A stretch of DNA of 64,000 nt from Sphingorhabdus sp. (GCF_023910635.1 NZ_JAAVVZ010000002.1:1-64000); one strand, 5' to 3'. Positions 19,491-29,845 are shown, numbered from the stretch's first letter. Made by a program: numbers and translations. Notes: generated from the sequence alone by a model not told the origin.

Positions 19491-20614
19491 GGCCCTTCGC
19501 GGATACCACGCGCTTCATTGCGCTCTGATTGCCGCTCCAGCGCGACCTTGATCATCGCGATGATTGGATCGGCCAGCGCAAGCCCCAAAATGCCGAAAAG
19601 CGCACCGAAAAGAATCTGCGCGCCGAGCACTAAAGCAGGTGCCAAATCGACCGCACGCTTTGCGACCATCGGGACGATCAAATAACCGTCCACCGTTTGC
19701 ACGACAAAATACACGAAAATGGCGTAGAGTCCGACATCAACCCCGGCAGAAAACCCAACGAGGATGATAAGGGCCCCAGATACAATTGCGCCGATATTAG
19801 GCAAGAATGCCAGCAGGCCCGTGAGCACACCCAGCAACGCCGCCATCGGCACGCCGCCAAGGCTGAGCAGCACCCATGTGCCCACGCCTTCAACCGCCAT
19901 GCCAAGCAGGCGACCCGCCATCAGACGGCGCAGGACGCTGCCCATTTTTTCGGCGGTGCCATAAAAATGCGCGCGCTCTGCCAAGGGCAGCATCCACGCG
20001 ACACCGCGTTCATATAAGCGGGGCTCGGCTGCGATAAATATGCCGAGAACCAGCATCATCGCAAGGTTTGTGACGGTGCCCAAAACGGACGATACCGCTT
20101 CCGTGACGCGGCCCACAGAGTTCAACATCTGCGAACCAAGGCCCTTCACATCCTCAGCAGAAATGTTGAACCCTGCTGCTTCAATCCGATTGCCGATTGT
20201 TTCAATTTGCCTTTCGACAATGGCCTGAAGGCTTGCGGCTTGCGCGGCGAGTTCAGAGCCTGTGAAAACAAACGTCCAATAGATAAAACCAAACACGGCG
20301 AGCACGACAATGGTCAGGCGGAAGCCGCGCGGGATGGGCAGCACCCGGCCAAGAAGCCGCGCGCCGCCGTCGAACATCGCGGCAAGAACGATGCCGCCAA
20401 TGATAAGAAGAATGGGCTGCGCAAGCCAGATGAATGCAACAACGAGGCTGGCCATGCCAATCCATACCGCAGCGCGCTTTATCTCTGAACGAATGAGGGG
20501 GTCGTAAAGCTCGGTTGGGCCGACCTCTTCGCGAAAGCTATCCTTTACCTGTGTTTCAGGTTTTTTCCGCGTCCGGCGCGGCTTGCGTGGCGCAAGGGGC
20601 GCGGCCTCACTCAC
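19487..20614 (-). CDS. AI-2E family permease
   Basis: Start GTG at 20612-20614 is chosen: it overlaps the lepB stop by eight bases, and the frame further upstream is antisense-free but inside lepB and not family-like. The resulting 375 residues match the usual 350-380 of this family. After a basic, disordered N-terminus (PRKPRRTRKKPETQ) come membrane segments AAVWIGMASLVVAFIWLA, ILLIIGGIVLAAMF, a long periplasmic-like amphipathic region, then the family's GVPMAALLGVLTGLLAFLPNIGAIVSG and ALVLGAQILFGALFGILGLALADP. Family members include TqsA and Na+/H+ antiporters; substrate unknown. Confidence 0.88.
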   Translation of the reverse strand: MSEAAPLAPRKPRRTRKKPETQVKDSFREEVGPTELYDPLIRSEIKRAAVWIGMASLVVAFIWLAQPILLIIGGIVLAAMFDGGARLLGRVLPIPRGFRLTIVVLAVFGFIYWTFVFTGSELAAQAASLQAIVERQIETIGNRIEAAGFNISAEDVKGLGSQMLNSVGRVTEAVSSVLGTVTNLAMMLVLGIFIAAEPRLYERGVAWMLPLAERAHFYGTAEKMGSVLRRLMAGRLLGMAVEGVGTWVLLSLGGVPMAALLGVLTGLLAFLPNIGAIVSGALIILVGFSAGVDVGLYAIFVYFVVQTVDGYLIVPMVAKRAVDLAPALVLGAQILFGALFGILGLALADPIIAMIKVALERQSERNEARGIREGP

Positions 20615-21551
20615 CTTGGCTGACCTTTTTAGGACGCAAGCTGTCGCCAGCGCGATCACCGCGCAGCGAACTGAACCATGATGCAGGATTAAGGCTGGTG
20701 CTGCCATCAACCGAGAATGTGATAATTTCCGCGCGGCCGCCGATGCGATCCCATGATACAGGACCACCAAGGCCGCCAAACTCTTCCGCCACGCGGCTGT
20801 CGGAGCTGTTATCGCGGTTATCACCCATCAGGAAAACATGACCGGCAGGGATCTTCACTGGCGCCATGTCATCGGTATCGCGCTGACGCGCGTCAATCGT
20901 ATCATATTGCACGCCATTGGGCAGGGTTTCGCGAATGATTGGCAAATGGCAGGTCAGCACGCCGTCATCACCGCGTGTCAATGCGCCTGGAAAGTCATAA
21001 TCATTGCAAGGATTGTTGGCATCGACTGGTAAGATGAGGTTTGGCTGGGTTTCCTGCTTCACGGGCTTGCCGTTGAGGAAAATCTGCCCTGCGCGCAGTT
21101 CGATGGTGTCGCCGGGCAAGCCGATAACGCGCTTGATCCAATCCTGATATTTGCCCTTTGGCGTCAATATGACGATATCGCCACGTTCGGGCAGTGTGCC
21201 CCAGACGCGCGTGTTGCTCTCCGGCAAAGGCACGGCCAAGGCGTCTACCTCTTCGCGCAACACCAGCCAGCGAAATATCGCTACAGGATTCGGTATCGTC
21301 GGCGAAACATGGCTCCATCCATACGGATATTTGCTGACGAACAGCCGGTCACCCACCAATAAGGTCGGCATCATCGAAATAGACGGAATGTAAAAGGGCT
21401 TCGCAATGAAGCTGTGGAATACAAGCACGGCGAGCAGAAGCCAGAACATGCCTTTTAATTCGGCCCAAGCCGCTGCGGCCCAGCCCTTCTTTTCAGGTGC
21501 CGGCGCGGGCGGTGTTGCCTCGCTATTGTTGTCGGTGGTCAAACTGGTCAT
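20607..21551 (-). CDS. lepB: Signal peptidase I
   Basis: Start ATG at 21549-21551 overlaps the acpS stop (ATGA); the upstream in-frame extension lies in acpS. The 314-residue enzyme has one membrane anchor ([16 protein letters not shown]), the nucleophile Ser in [20 protein letters not shown], the general-base Lys in [15 protein letters not shown] and the [11 protein letters not shown] box. The nucleophile context PSISM differs slightly from the usual PSGSM. It removes signal peptides at the membrane; the placement between acpS and a permease is a pdxJ-acpS-lepB order that is common in alphaproteobacteria. Confidence 0.95.
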   Translation of the reverse strand: MTSLTTDNNSEATPPAPAPEKKGWAAAAWAELKGMFWLLLAVLVFHSFIAKPFYIPSISMMPTLLVGDRLFVSKYPYGWSHVSPTIPNPVAIFRWLVLREEVDALAVPLPESNTRVWGTLPERGDIVILTPKGKYQDWIKRVIGLPGDTIELRAGQIFLNGKPVKQETQPNLILPVDANNPCNDYDFPGALTRGDDGVLTCHLPIIRETLPNGVQYDTIDARQRDTDDMAPVKIPAGHVFLMGDNRDNSSDSRVAEEFGGLGGPVSWDRIGGRAEIITFSVDGSTSLNPASWFSSLRGDRAGDSLRPKKVSQGE

Positions 21552-21958
21552 GCCTTTTGCGATCTCAACGCTTCTATAATGACAAATGCCTGTGCCCATG
21601 GGTGGTCATCCGTCAACGTCAAATGAATATGGGCTTCATAGCCCGAAGGAATCATTGCGTCGAGCCGCGCTTTTGCGCCGCCCGTAAGCGACAGGGTCGG
21701 CGCACCCGAAGGTGCATTGACGACGCCAATATCCTTCATAAATACGCCATGTTTGAAACCGGTTCCCACGGCCTTTGAAAAGGCTTCCTTGGCGGCAAAG
21801 CGCTTCGCATAGGTGCCCGCTTTGGTAAACGGTCGCTTCATTGCCTTGGCACGTTCCACGTCGGTGAAAACACGATTTTCAAATCGCGCGCCAAATCGCG
21901 CAATCGATTTGGCGATGCGTTCGATATTACACAGGTCAGAGCCAAGCCCGATGATCAC
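21548..21958 (-). CDS. acpS: Holo-[acyl-carrier-protein] synthase
   Basis: A 136-residue phosphopantetheinyl transferase. The family opening [12 protein letters not shown] carries the Asp that binds magnesium, and the second motif [15 protein letters not shown] (F-A/S-x-K-E-A) is present. Start ATG overlaps the pdxJ stop by 4 bp. It loads 4'-phosphopantetheine on acyl carrier protein for fatty acid synthesis. Confidence 0.95.
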   Translation of the reverse strand: MIIGLGSDLCNIERIAKSIARFGARFENRVFTDVERAKAMKRPFTKAGTYAKRFAAKEAFSKAVGTGFKHGVFMKDIGVVNAPSGAPTLSLTGGAKARLDAMIPSGYEAHIHLTLTDDHPWAQAFVIIEALRSQKA

Positions 21959-22698
21959 CGGGCAAGGTCCATCAGTTCGCGCATTTTACGCACGCTTTCT
22001 TCCAAACCGATGAAGATGGCCTCACCGATCAGATAATGCCCGATGTTGAGTTCGGCAAATTGCGGAATGGCGGCAATGGGCTGAACATTATCAAAAGTAA
22101 GCCCATGGCCCGCATGGGGCTCGATCCCGTTCTTCGCCGCGAGAGCGGCGGCATCGGCAATCCGGCGCAGCTCGGTTTCGCGTTCCTCGCCTTGCGCATG
22201 GGCATATTTGCCCGTGTGAAATTCTACGATCGGCACGCGCAAGCGGATTGCGGCTTCGATCTGACGGGCATCGGGTTCAATAAACAGGCTGACGCGGATA
22301 TTGGCGTCGGTGAGCCGCGTGACCATGGGCGCAAGATGATTGTGCTGCCCCGCCGCGTCCAATCCGCCCTCGGTCGTCCGCTCCTCGCGTCGTTCAGGGA
22401 CGATGCACGCGGCATGCGGCTTGTGCCGCAAAGCGATCTCCAGCATCTCCTCGGTCGCTGCCATTTCAAGGTTCAGCGGCAAATTTGTCGCGGCCATGAT
22501 ACGTTCGATGTCGGCATCGCGAATATGACGCCGGTCCTCCCGCAGATGCGCCGTGATGCCGTCGCCACCGACCGCCGCCACAATCTGCGCCGCACGCACC
22601 GGGTCTGGATGACCACCGCCCCGCGCATTGCGAATGGTCGCGACATGGTCAATGTTAACGCCCAAACGCAAGCGGGGCGGCGCGGGCGCTTGCGTCAT
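21955..22698 (-). CDS. pdxJ: Pyridoxine 5'-phosphate synthase
   Basis: A 247-residue TIM barrel condensing DXP and 3-amino-2-oxopropyl phosphate. Visible are [92 protein letters not shown] and [12 protein letters not shown], all matching the family, with the conserved His/Glu active-site residues. Overlaps pyrE upstream and acpS downstream by 4 bp each. Confidence 0.97.
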   Translation of the reverse strand: MTQAPAPPRLRLGVNIDHVATIRNARGGGHPDPVRAAQIVAAVGGDGITAHLREDRRHIRDADIERIMAATNLPLNLEMAATEEMLEIALRHKPHAACIVPERREERTTEGGLDAAGQHNHLAPMVTRLTDANIRVSLFIEPDARQIEAAIRLRVPIVEFHTGKYAHAQGEERETELRRIADAAALAAKNGIEPHAGHGLTFDNVQPIAAIPQFAELNIGHYLIGEAIFIGLEESVRKMRELMDLAR

Positions 22699-23276
22699 AC
22701 CTTCCGGCTACCGGGCTTGACCGCTTGCGTCACGGCTAGCTCCGGCGGCAGTTCGTCGGGCGCGTAGGTCGGAAAGTTCAGCTGAATCAGCGGGAAAAAG
22801 GGAACGCCAAGCTCAGCGGTCCCCGCCGAACGATCGACCACAGCCGCCGCGGCGATAACAACGCCGCCAGCCGCTTCGATCGCGGCAATCGCTTCACGTG
22901 AAGATAGGCCGGTGGTCACGACATCTTCCACCATGAGGACTTTAGTGCCCGGCGTGAGTGTAAATCCCCGGCGCAACCCAAAAACACCTTCGGGGCGTTC
23001 CACAAACATGGCATCAACGCCAAGCGCGCGACCCATTTCGTGGCCGATGATTAGGCCACCCATGGCGGGCGAAATCACCGCCTGAACCTCAGTCCGCAGT
23101 TCGCGCGGCATTTTTTGACTGATCGCAAGCGCAATGCGTCCAGCGCGCTCTGGGTTCATCAACAGCCGAGCGCATTGCAAATAATAAGCGCTGTGACGGC
23201 CGGACGACAGCAGGAAATGCCCTTCAAGCAGCGCGTCGACGCTACGGAATTCGGACAGTATTTCATCTTCGGTCAT
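22695..23276 (-). CDS. pyrE: Orotate phosphoribosyltransferase
   Basis: Start ATG at 23274-23276 gives [21 protein letters not shown], the family-like start; 30 further upstream in-frame codons are not family-like. The 193-residue enzyme has the short-form PRTase pattern: [49 protein letters not shown] and the PRPP loop [18 protein letters not shown]. It makes OMP in pyrimidine synthesis. First gene of the pyrE-pdxJ-acpS-lepB run, divergent from the cytochrome oxidase operon with 228 bp between the starts. Confidence 0.95.
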   Translation of the reverse strand: MTEDEILSEFRSVDALLEGHFLLSSGRHSAYYLQCARLLMNPERAGRIALAISQKMPRELRTEVQAVISPAMGGLIIGHEMGRALGVDAMFVERPEGVFGLRRGFTLTPGTKVLMVEDVVTTGLSSREAIAAIEAAGGVVIAAAAVVDRSAGTAELGVPFFPLIQLNFPTYAPDELPPELAVTQAVKPGSRKV

Positions 23277-23504
23277 GATGGGGAGAATGTTCCTTGTTAG
23301 CCAATGTCGTCTTTTGCATGTCCGGTTTAACGGATTGCAACGCAAATGGGTAGAAGAGTGGTGCATTTAAATGCTAAAAATAATAAATCGACCGCTTGAG
23401 GGTTCAGGTTAGCGCGACTATAGGTCGCGCAAGTCCGGCCACCTTGGGGTGAGCAAGACATGCGCAAAGTTCCTGCGCCGCACCAAGAACACGGGGCCAA
23501 GTAG
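23277..23504. promoter_or_regulatory. Divergent promoter region between pyrE and the cytochrome oxidase operon
   Basis: 228 bp with AT-rich stretches (notably TAAATGCTAAAAATAATAAATC, about 23367-23388) that must contain promoters for both pyrE and ctaC. No operator palindrome stood out by eye. Confidence 0.5.
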
Positions 23505-24602
23505 ATGAATATGTTGAAGAAATTACTGGTTGTCTTCGCTGCAATGGCCATGCCGTCATTGGTGATGGCGCAGTCAGCGAATCCCGCGCCGGCGCCAATG
23601 ACGAAAGAAGTGGCCGCGCCTGTTGTTGCGACGCCTGCTGCGGCAACGACCGCTGCACCCGCCGCCGACACGGCCGCGCCAGCCGAAGCTGCGCCGAAGG
23701 CGATGGATGGTTCGTTACCCGGCTACACGCCAATGCGCCCCAATTATGAAGATAGCGTTGGCATGCCAAAGCCGAAGGAAGTGGATTTTCAGGAACAATT
23801 CACCGAAAATGGCCAATATGCAAAATGGATCAACAACGCGATCCTGTTGCCGATCATCACCATCATCTCGTTATTTGTCCTTGGCCTTCTGCTGTGGGTG
23901 ATCGTGCGTTTCAACCGCCGCGCCAATCCAGTACCATCAAAGACGACGCACAATACTTTTATCGAAGTCGTATGGACTCTGATTCCTGTGCTCATCCTTT
24001 TGGGTATCGCTTATCCATCGCTTGATTTGTTGGCCAAGCAATTTAAGCCAGCACCAGCAGACGCCGTTACCATTAAGGCCACTGGTTATCAGTGGTATTG
24101 GGGCTACACTTATCCCGACCATGGCGGGTTCGAAGTTGTTTCAAACATGCTGAAAGAAGAAGGCGATGCCGCCAAGGGCGAGCGTTTCCGTACCGAAAAC
24201 GACGGGCCAAAATTGTTGGCGGCCGACAATCGCATGGTTGTGCCTGCGGGCGTACCTTTGCGCATCCAAACGACTGCCGCGGACGTGATTCACGCATTTG
24301 CGGTGCCGTCGCTTTGGTTCAAGCTTGATGCGGTTCCCGGTCGTCTGAACGAAAAATCTGTCACGATCACCAAGCCCGGCGTGTATTTCGGGCAATGCTC
24401 CGAACTATGCGGGGCACGCCACGCGTTCATGCCAATCGTTGTGGAGGCACTTCCGCCAGCGCAATTTGCGGCTTGGGTAAAGGCGCAGGGCGGCACGATG
24501 CCTAGCGAAGAAAAGCCGGCACCTGCGGCCGCTGCGCCAGCCGCTGTAACCGCGACCCCCATAGACACACCTGCTGCACCTGCTGCGGCGCCAACTAAGT
24601 AA
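23505..24602 (+). CDS. ctaC: Cytochrome c oxidase subunit II, with long Ala/Pro linkers
   Basis: A 365-residue exported subunit: signal peptide [23 protein letters not shown], then an unusual ~50-residue Ala/Pro/Thr-rich linker, two membrane helices ([24 protein letters not shown] and [25 protein letters not shown]) and the CuA cupredoxin domain with [15 protein letters not shown], the [11 protein letters not shown] ligand His and [12 protein letters not shown] holding both Cys, Glu carbonyl, His and Met ligands. A second Ala/Pro-rich tail follows. It accepts electrons from cytochrome c. Usual length is about 270-310, so the extra is the two low-complexity segments. Confidence 0.96.
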   Translation: MNMLKKLLVVFAAMAMPSLVMAQSANPAPAPMTKEVAAPVVATPAAATTAAPAADTAAPAEAAPKAMDGSLPGYTPMRPNYEDSVGMPKPKEVDFQEQFTENGQYAKWINNAILLPIITIISLFVLGLLLWVIVRFNRRANPVPSKTTHNTFIEVVWTLIPVLILLGIAYPSLDLLAKQFKPAPADAVTIKATGYQWYWGYTYPDHGGFEVVSNMLKEEGDAAKGERFRTENDGPKLLAADNRMVVPAGVPLRIQTTAADVIHAFAVPSLWFKLDAVPGRLNEKSVTITKPGVYFGQCSELCGARHAFMPIVVEALPPAQFAAWVKAQGGTMPSEEKPAPAAAAPAAVTATPIDTPAAPAAAPTK

Positions 24603-24615
24603 AAGGGCCAGACGG

Positions 24616-26283
24616 ATGACAACCATTGCTGCCACAGGCACCGACCTTCACGCGCATGACCATCATGATGCGGACCACAAGCCGGGCTTTTTCGCCCGCT
24701 GGTTCATGTCGACCAACCATAAAGACATCGGAACATTGTATCTGATCTTTGCAATTTTCGCAGGGATTGTGGGCGGTGCGATTTCGGGCTTGATGCGCTT
24801 GGAGCTTGCTGCTCCGGGCATTCAATATCTGCAAGGCTGGGCATCGATGATGGCCGGCAAAGAAGCGTCGCTGGATGAAGCCTATCATATGTGGAACGTG
24901 CTGATTACGGCCCACGGCTTGATTATGGTGTTCTTCATGGTCATGCCCGCCATTATTGGCGGCTTTGGCAACTGGTTTGTGCCTTTGATGATCGGCGCGC
25001 CGGACATGGCGTTCCCGCGCATGAACAACATCAGCTTCTGGTTGACCGTTGTGGCGTTCATCATGTTGCTTGGGTCAAGCTTTGTACCGGGCGGTACGGG
25101 TCTTGGCGCAGGCACCGGCTGGACGGTCTATGCGCCGCTGTCGACTTCAGGCTCGGTTGGGCCCGCTGTCGACATGGCCATTTTCTCGCTTCACTTGGCG
25201 GGTGCAGCGTCGATCTTGGGTGCCATCAACTTCATCACCACCATTTTCAATATGCGTGCGCCGGGCATGACCTTGCACAAAATGCCGTTGTTCGTGTGGT
25301 CGGTGTTGGTCACGGCATTTTTGCTGTTGCTCGCGTTGCCGGTACTGGCGGCGGCGATCACCATGCTTTTGGTTGACCGTAACTTTGGCGGCGCATTTTT
25401 CGATGCGTCGGCCGGTGGTGACCCTGTATTGTATCAGCATCTCTTCTGGTTCTTCGGCCATCCCGAAGTGTATATCATGATCTTGCCCGGTTTCGGCATC
25501 ATCAGCCAAATCGTCGCAACCTTCAGCCGCAAGCCAGTGTTCGGCTATCTCGGCATGGCTTATGCCATGGTCGCGATTGGTGTCGTCGGCTTTGTTGTCT
25601 GGGCGCACCACATGTTTACCACGGGCATGAGCGTCGACATGAAAATGTACTTTACGGCAGCAACGATGGTGATCGCGGTGCCAACCGGTATTAAGATCTT
25701 CAGCTGGATCGCAACCATGTGGGGCGGTTCGGTTAGCTTCAAGACGCCTATGGTATGGGCAATGGGCTTCATCTTCATGTTCACCGTTGGTGGCGTGACG
25801 GGTGTTGTGCTGGCCAATGGCGGTCTCGATGATAACCTGCACGATACATATTATGTTGTGGCCCATTTCCATTATGTGTTGTCGCTGGGTGCCGTATTCT
25901 CGCTCTTTGCCGGCTTCTATTACTGGTTTGGGAAAATGTCGGGTCGTCAATTGAATGAATTCCTTGGTCATTTGCACTTTTGGGTGTTCTTCGTTGGCGT
26001 GAACGTCCTGTTCTTCCCGATGCACTTCCTTGGAAACTCAGGCATGCCGCGTCGCTACCCTGATTATCCAGAGGCCTTTGCCTATTGGAATGGCGTGGCG
26101 TCCGTTGGCTATGCAATAATGGGCGTTGGCGTGCTCATTTTCTTCGTCAATGTCATCGGGTCGTTGGTCGCTGGCCGCCGTGCAGAAGACAATTATTGGG
26201 GTGAAGGTGCGACCACGCTTGAGTGGACGCTGACAAGCCCCCCACCATATCACCAGTTCGAAACGCTGCCGGTTATTAAGTAA
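24616..26283 (+). CDS. ctaD: Cytochrome c oxidase subunit I, aa3 type
   Basis: A 555-residue, 12-helix subunit of the aa3 terminal oxidase. Family signatures: [13 protein letters not shown], the heme a ligand His in [30 protein letters not shown], the CuB His and cross-linked Tyr in [15 protein letters not shown], the CuB His pair in [11 protein letters not shown]-channel/D-channel residues as in A1-type oxidases, and the heme ligands in [14 protein letters not shown]. It reduces O2 and pumps protons. A stem-loop (GCGGCG GTT CGCCGC, about 26287-26301) follows the stop. Confidence 0.98.
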   Translation: MTTIAATGTDLHAHDHHDADHKPGFFARWFMSTNHKDIGTLYLIFAIFAGIVGGAISGLMRLELAAPGIQYLQGWASMMAGKEASLDEAYHMWNVLITAHGLIMVFFMVMPAIIGGFGNWFVPLMIGAPDMAFPRMNNISFWLTVVAFIMLLGSSFVPGGTGLGAGTGWTVYAPLSTSGSVGPAVDMAIFSLHLAGAASILGAINFITTIFNMRAPGMTLHKMPLFVWSVLVTAFLLLLALPVLAAAITMLLVDRNFGGAFFDASAGGDPVLYQHLFWFFGHPEVYIMILPGFGIISQIVATFSRKPVFGYLGMAYAMVAIGVVGFVVWAHHMFTTGMSVDMKMYFTAATMVIAVPTGIKIFSWIATMWGGSVSFKTPMVWAMGFIFMFTVGGVTGVVLANGGLDDNLHDTYYVVAHFHYVLSLGAVFSLFAGFYYWFGKMSGRQLNEFLGHLHFWVFFVGVNVLFFPMHFLGNSGMPRRYPDYPEAFAYWNGVASVGYAIMGVGVLIFFVNVIGSLVAGRRAEDNYWGEGATTLEWTLTSPPPYHQFETLPVIK

Positions 26284-26305
26284 CCGGCGGCGGTTCGCCG
26301 CTTTG
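26284..26305 (+). terminator. Stem-loop between ctaD and ctaB (processing or partial terminator)
   Basis: GCGGCG-GTT-CGCCGC followed by TTTG directly after the ctaD stop. The U-run is too short for a strong intrinsic terminator; a hairpin here could stabilise the ctaC-ctaD mRNA segment relative to the assembly genes. Inference. Confidence 0.4.
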
Positions 26306-26331
26306 AACGTCTCGAACGTTTGGGAACAGGC

Positions 26332-27237
26332 ATGACAACCGCAACGCGTGACATCATTTTGACAGCCGAGTGGCGCGATTTCTGGGCTTTGACCAAGCCT
26401 CGGGTCATGTCGCTTGTCGTGTTCACAGCGCTTTGCGGATTATTGGCGGCACCGGGTAGCATTCATCCGGTGATTGGGTTTACCGCGATACTCTGCCTTG
26501 CCTTGGGTGCGGGTGCCTGTGGTGCGCTCAACCAATATTTTGAAGCGGACATTGACGCCAAAATGGCACGGACTGCGGCCCGCCCGCTGCCTGCGGGCCG
26601 TATGGACCGGGCATCCGCGCTGAACTTTGGCATCGGCCTTGCCGCTTTTTCGGTGGGCATCATGGGCGTTGCGGTCAATTGGTTATGCGCTGGGTTGCTT
26701 GCTTTCTCGATCTTCTTTTACGCGATCGTCTACACCATCTGGTTGAAGCCCAATACGCCGCAAAACATCGTGATCGGTGGCGCAGCGGGGGCATTTCCGC
26801 CCGTCATTGGATGGGCGGCGGTAACGGGTGACGTTACGCTTATGCCCGTCCTCCTTTTTGCGATCATTTTCCTTTGGACACCGCCGCATTTCTGGGCGCT
26901 CGCCTTGTTTATGAAAACCGATTACGGCGCTGCCGGAATTCCCATGCTCCCCAATGTGAAGGGTCAGCGGGTCACGCGTAACCAGATATTCGGCTACAGC
27001 TTCCCCATGGCGGCGACGGCGATACTGCCTTTTGTTTTGGCCGAAACAGGGTGGGTCTATGGCGCAGCAGCGATTGTTCTTAACCTCCTGTTTTTGGCAT
27101 TGGCCTTCCGGGTCTGGAAAAACGAGGCCACGGACGCCGCCGCGATGAAGCCGGAGAAGCAACTTTTTGCCTTCTCAATCCTTTACCTGTTTCTCCTTTT
27201 TGCAATTTTCGCCTTTGACCGGATGCTGATATCATGA
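26332..27237 (+). CDS. ctaB: Protoheme IX farnesyltransferase (heme O synthase)
   Basis: Start ATG at 26332 ([14 protein letters not shown]) is preferred over a TTG four codons earlier. The 301-residue membrane prenyltransferase shows [18 protein letters not shown], the Asp-rich prenyl-PP site [54 protein letters not shown] and [26 protein letters not shown]. It makes heme O for the aa3 oxidase. Its stop overlaps the next small ORF (ATGA). Confidence 0.96.
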   Translation: MTTATRDIILTAEWRDFWALTKPRVMSLVVFTALCGLLAAPGSIHPVIGFTAILCLALGAGACGALNQYFEADIDAKMARTAARPLPAGRMDRASALNFGIGLAAFSVGIMGVAVNWLCAGLLAFSIFFYAIVYTIWLKPNTPQNIVIGGAAGAFPPVIGWAAVTGDVTLMPVLLFAIIFLWTPPHFWALALFMKTDYGAAGIPMLPNVKGQRVTRNQIFGYSFPMAATAILPFVLAETGWVYGAAAIVLNLLFLALAFRVWKNEATDAAAMKPEKQLFAFSILYLFLLFAIFAFDRMLIS

Positions 27238-27389
27238 CCCAGAATGAGCCTTCCGCCTATACCGCCGAAGAAACGGCGATTATCCGCAAACGCCAAGCGG
27301 GCCGCTCGCGTGTCATGGGTGTTGCTTTGGTCGGGTTGTGCATCTTGTTCTTCTTAATCACTGTGGTGAAAGTGGGAGTCTGGGGCTGA
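27234..27389 (+). CDS. Small membrane protein between ctaB and ctaG (CoxF-like)
   Basis: A 51-residue protein with a charged N-terminus ([18 protein letters not shown]) and one hydrophobic helix ([18 protein letters not shown]). It overlaps ctaB by 4 bp and its stop TGATG overlaps the ctaG ATG. A short single-helix ORF in this exact place, sometimes called CoxF, is common in alphaproteobacterial oxidase operons (from memory); function in assembly is likely but unproven. Too short for many ORF finders. Confidence 0.8.
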   Translation: MTQNEPSAYTAEETAIIRKRQAGRSRVMGVALVGLCILFFLITVVKVGVWG

Positions 27390-27955
27390 TGGCTATTTCT
27401 AACGCAAAAACCGGATTTTTGGCGGCGGCGCTTGCCGTATCAATGGTCGGTGTTGGCTTTGCTGCGGTGCCTTTGTATCGTTTATTCTGTCAGGTCACTG
27501 GCTTTGGCGGCACCACAATGCGCGTGGACGCCGCGCAGGCGGCTACTGTTGCAGTTTCCAACAAGACCATCGTCGTGCGCTTTGATGCCAACCATCGCGG
27601 CGACTTGCCTTGGGAATTCAAACCCGAGCGCCCGACCGACACTGTCAGCATCGGCGCGAAGGACATGTCGATCTATCTTGCGAAGAATCTCTCGAACGAG
27701 CCCGTTACGGGCACCGCCACGTTCAACGTGACACCAGCGCTTGCCGGTCAGTATTTCAACAAGATTCAGTGCTTCTGCTTTACCGAACAGACGCTGAAAC
27801 CCGGTGAACAGGTCCGCATGCCTGTCTTATTCTATGTCGATCCCAAGATTATGACCGACCCTGAAACCAAAGACATTGAAGAAATCACACTTAGTTACAC
27901 TTTCTATCCGGTCGAAAAGCCAAACATAGTGGACCAGACGGCGAACGGTGGCTAA
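27389..27955 (+). CDS. ctaG: Cytochrome c oxidase assembly protein CtaG/Cox11
   Basis: Start ATG at 27389 is right at the stop of the small ORF. The 188-residue protein has one N-terminal membrane helix (GFLAAALAVSMVGVGFAAVPLY) with YRLFCQVTGFGGTT, then a periplasmic Ig-like copper domain with VRFDANHRGDLPWEFKPE and the copper-binding pair in IQCFCFTEQTLKPGE, followed by MPVLFYVDP. It delivers CuB to subunit I. Confidence 0.96.
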   Translation: MAISNAKTGFLAAALAVSMVGVGFAAVPLYRLFCQVTGFGGTTMRVDAAQAATVAVSNKTIVVRFDANHRGDLPWEFKPERPTDTVSIGAKDMSIYLAKNLSNEPVTGTATFNVTPALAGQYFNKIQCFCFTEQTLKPGEQVRMPVLFYVDPKIMTDPETKDIEEITLSYTFYPVEKPNIVDQTANGG

Positions 27956-27992
27956 GGCAATTGCTAATCGATAAGACTACAGGGAATTGACC

Positions 27993-28880
27993 ATGGCGGG
28001 TGCCAAAAATCACGATTATCATATCTTGCCACCAAGCATCACACCGTTGCTGGGTTCATTTTCGGCGCTGACAATGTTCTTTGGTTTAGTGATGTGGATG
28101 CATCCCGAACAGTTCGCTTATGGCAGCCTGATCTTCGGCATTGGCCTGATCGGCGTGTTGTATACTTTCTATGCTTGGTGGTCCGATGTGGTGCATGAGG
28201 CGCAATCGGGTGACCATACCCCCGTTGTGCAATTGCACCTGCGTTACGGGATGATCATGTTCATTGCGTCCGAAGTCATGTTCTTCGTTGGCTGGTTCTG
28301 GGCTTGGTTTGATTATTCCTTGTTCCCCGTCCCGCTGGAAATCGTCATAGACGCAGAAACGCACGCGTTTACGGTCACTAACCTGATCGGCCAAGAGGGC
28401 GCTGCGGCGTTGATGCAATGGCCGCCAAAGGGTCTGGAAGTTCTCGATTCGATGAAGCTTCCGTTGTTGAACACGCTGATCCTGTTGTGCTCGGGCACCA
28501 CTGTCACTTGGGCGCACCATGCGCTTATCCATGGCGACCGTGAAGGTCTGAAGAAAGGCCTGTGGCTCACCATATTGCTCGGTCTGCTGTTCAGCGCGAT
28601 TCAGGCGTATGAATATGCCGTCGCGCCGTTTCCCTTTGGCGGATTGAATTATGGCACGGCCTTTTACATGGCGACGGGTTTCCATGGTTTCCACGTCATT
28701 GTGGGCACCATCTTCTTGGCCGTCTGCCTTGCGCGCACCTACAAGGGCCATTTCACGCCTAAGCAGCATTTCGGTTTTGAGGCCGCCGCGTGGTACTGGC
28801 ATTTTGTAGATGTCGTCTGGCTCTTCCTCTTCATCACCATTTACATCTGGGGTGGCTGGGGCGCACCAGTGCACGCGTAA
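27993..28880 (+). CDS. ctaE: Cytochrome c oxidase subunit III
   Basis: Start ATG at 27993 (MAGAKNHDYHILPPS). The 295-residue, seven-helix subunit has YHILPPSITPLLGSFSA, RYGMIMFIASEVMFFVGWFWAWF (with the conserved membrane Glu), TWAHHALIHGDR, and FHGFHVIVGTIFLAVCLAR and HFGFEAAAWYWHFVDVVWLFLF. Its TAA is followed at once by the ATG of the DUF983 gene. Confidence 0.97.
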   Translation: MAGAKNHDYHILPPSITPLLGSFSALTMFFGLVMWMHPEQFAYGSLIFGIGLIGVLYTFYAWWSDVVHEAQSGDHTPVVQLHLRYGMIMFIASEVMFFVGWFWAWFDYSLFPVPLEIVIDAETHAFTVTNLIGQEGAAALMQWPPKGLEVLDSMKLPLLNTLILLCSGTTVTWAHHALIHGDREGLKKGLWLTILLGLLFSAIQAYEYAVAPFPFGGLNYGTAFYMATGFHGFHVIVGTIFLAVCLARTYKGHFTPKQHFGFEAAAWYWHFVDVVWLFLFITIYIWGGWGAPVHA

Positions 28881-29267
28881 ATGAAACCAGAACAATCCAT
28901 AGAAGGGCAGCCCAGCATTGCTAAGGCTGCCCTTTTTGGTCTCTGCCCCCAATGTGGGCATAAAAGCTTGTTCGCTGGCCTGGGGCAGTTCGCCGACAGT
29001 TGCGCAAACTGCGGACTAGACTTTAGCAGCTATAATGTCGGCGATGGTCCGGCTGCGTTGCTCACTATGGGCATTGGCACGTTGATTATCGTACTGGCGT
29101 TGGGCGTTGATTCTGTGTTCCACCCGCCTTTTTGGGTACATGTCATCATTTGGGTGCCGTTTACGGCGGCGCTTACGGTGATAAGCTTGCGCATGGCGAA
29201 AGCCGCGCTGTTGGCGGCGGAGCACCGCAACCGTGCGCGCGAAGCCGGTAAGAGTGATCTTCTGTGA
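28881..29267 (+). CDS. DUF983 family protein with two CxxC pairs
   Basis: A 128-residue protein: zinc-ribbon-like FGLCPQCGHKSLF and DSCANCGLDFS, the family motif NVGDGPAALLTMGIGTLIIVLALG, and two membrane helices. Genes of this family usually sit next to surf1/ctaE in alphaproteobacteria, so a role in oxidase assembly is likely (inference). A strong terminator-like hairpin with a T-run lies over codons 8-19, and the start may be further downstream only if those codons are untranslated. Overlaps the SURF1 gene by 4 bp. Confidence 0.85.
   Translation: MKPEQSIEGQPSIAKAALFGLCPQCGHKSLFAGLGQFADSCANCGLDFSSYNVGDGPAALLTMGIGTLIIVLALGVDSVFHPPFWVHVIIWVPFTAALTVISLRMAKAALLAAEHRNRAREAGKSDLL
28903..28938 (+). 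terminator. Rho-independent-terminator-like hairpin at the start of the DUF983 gene
   Basis: AAGGGCAGCC (28903-28912) pairs with GGCTGCCCTT (28925-28934) over a 12-nt loop and continues into a run of five T. It lies 22 bp after the ctaE stop. It may attenuate transcription into DUF983-SURF1. Confidence 0.6.
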
Positions 29268-29845
29268 ACCGCCTGCCCGTCATTCCAACCTTATTGGTTG
29301 CCCTTGCCGTTGCCACGATGATTGGCCTTGGCATCTGGCAGTTGCAACGCAAGGAACAGAAAGACGCATTGCTGTCGCGTTATGAATCGGCGGTGGGATT
29401 GCCAGCCGTGGCATGGCCAACGGTTCCCGACCCTGCGGCATTGCCATTGTTTCGCCGCTCCAGCCTCATATGCGTGCGTGTTGTTAAGATTGAGACCGTA
29501 TCGGGTTCAAATGCCGCGGGCAAAGCAGGCTTTGCCCATGTCGCGTCTTGCCAGACTGGCGAAGCAGAGGGCCCCGATGCCAAAGTGGCCTTTGGCTGGT
29601 CCGAACGACCGCAATCACCCATATGGGACGGCGGCCGCGTTCAAGGCATTATCGCACCCTACGGAGCGCAGCGCATAAAGCTTGTTTCAACAGATGCGGT
29701 CGCTGGCTTGGAGTTATTGGCCGAGCCGTCCCCAAGCCAGATCCCGAACAACCATCTGCTATATGCCATTCAGTGGTTCATTTTTGCCACCGCAGCGACC
29801 ATTATCTATATATTGGCGCTTCGAAAGCGCACCAAAGCCCTTTGA
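29264..29845 (+). CDS. SURF1 family cytochrome oxidase biogenesis protein
   Basis: A 193-residue protein with two terminal helices: IPTLLVALAVATMIGLGIWQLQRKEQK (the W-Q-x-x-R-x-x-x-K signature) and the C-terminal NHLLYAIQWFIFATAATIIYILAL. The periplasmic middle is shorter than in most SURF1 proteins (usual total 220-260). It probably helps insert heme a into subunit I. Last gene of the oxidase operon; a convergent infC follows 74 bp away. Confidence 0.88.
   Translation: MNRLPVIPTLLVALAVATMIGLGIWQLQRKEQKDALLSRYESAVGLPAVAWPTVPDPAALPLFRRSSLICVRVVKIETVSGSNAAGKAGFAHVASCQTGEAEGPDAKVAFGWSERPQSPIWDGGRVQGIIAPYGAQRIKLVSTDAVAGLELLAEPSPSQIPNNHLLYAIQWFIFATAATIIYILALRKRTKAL

Noticed and set aside
25147-26025. 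292-codon minus-strand open frame inside ctaD
   Set aside because: His/Glu/Arg-rich antisense translation of a highly conserved oxidase gene; arises from codon bias.
28086-28961. 291-codon minus-strand open frame inside ctaE
   Set aside because: Same reason; ctaE and DUF983 have clear motifs on the plus strand.
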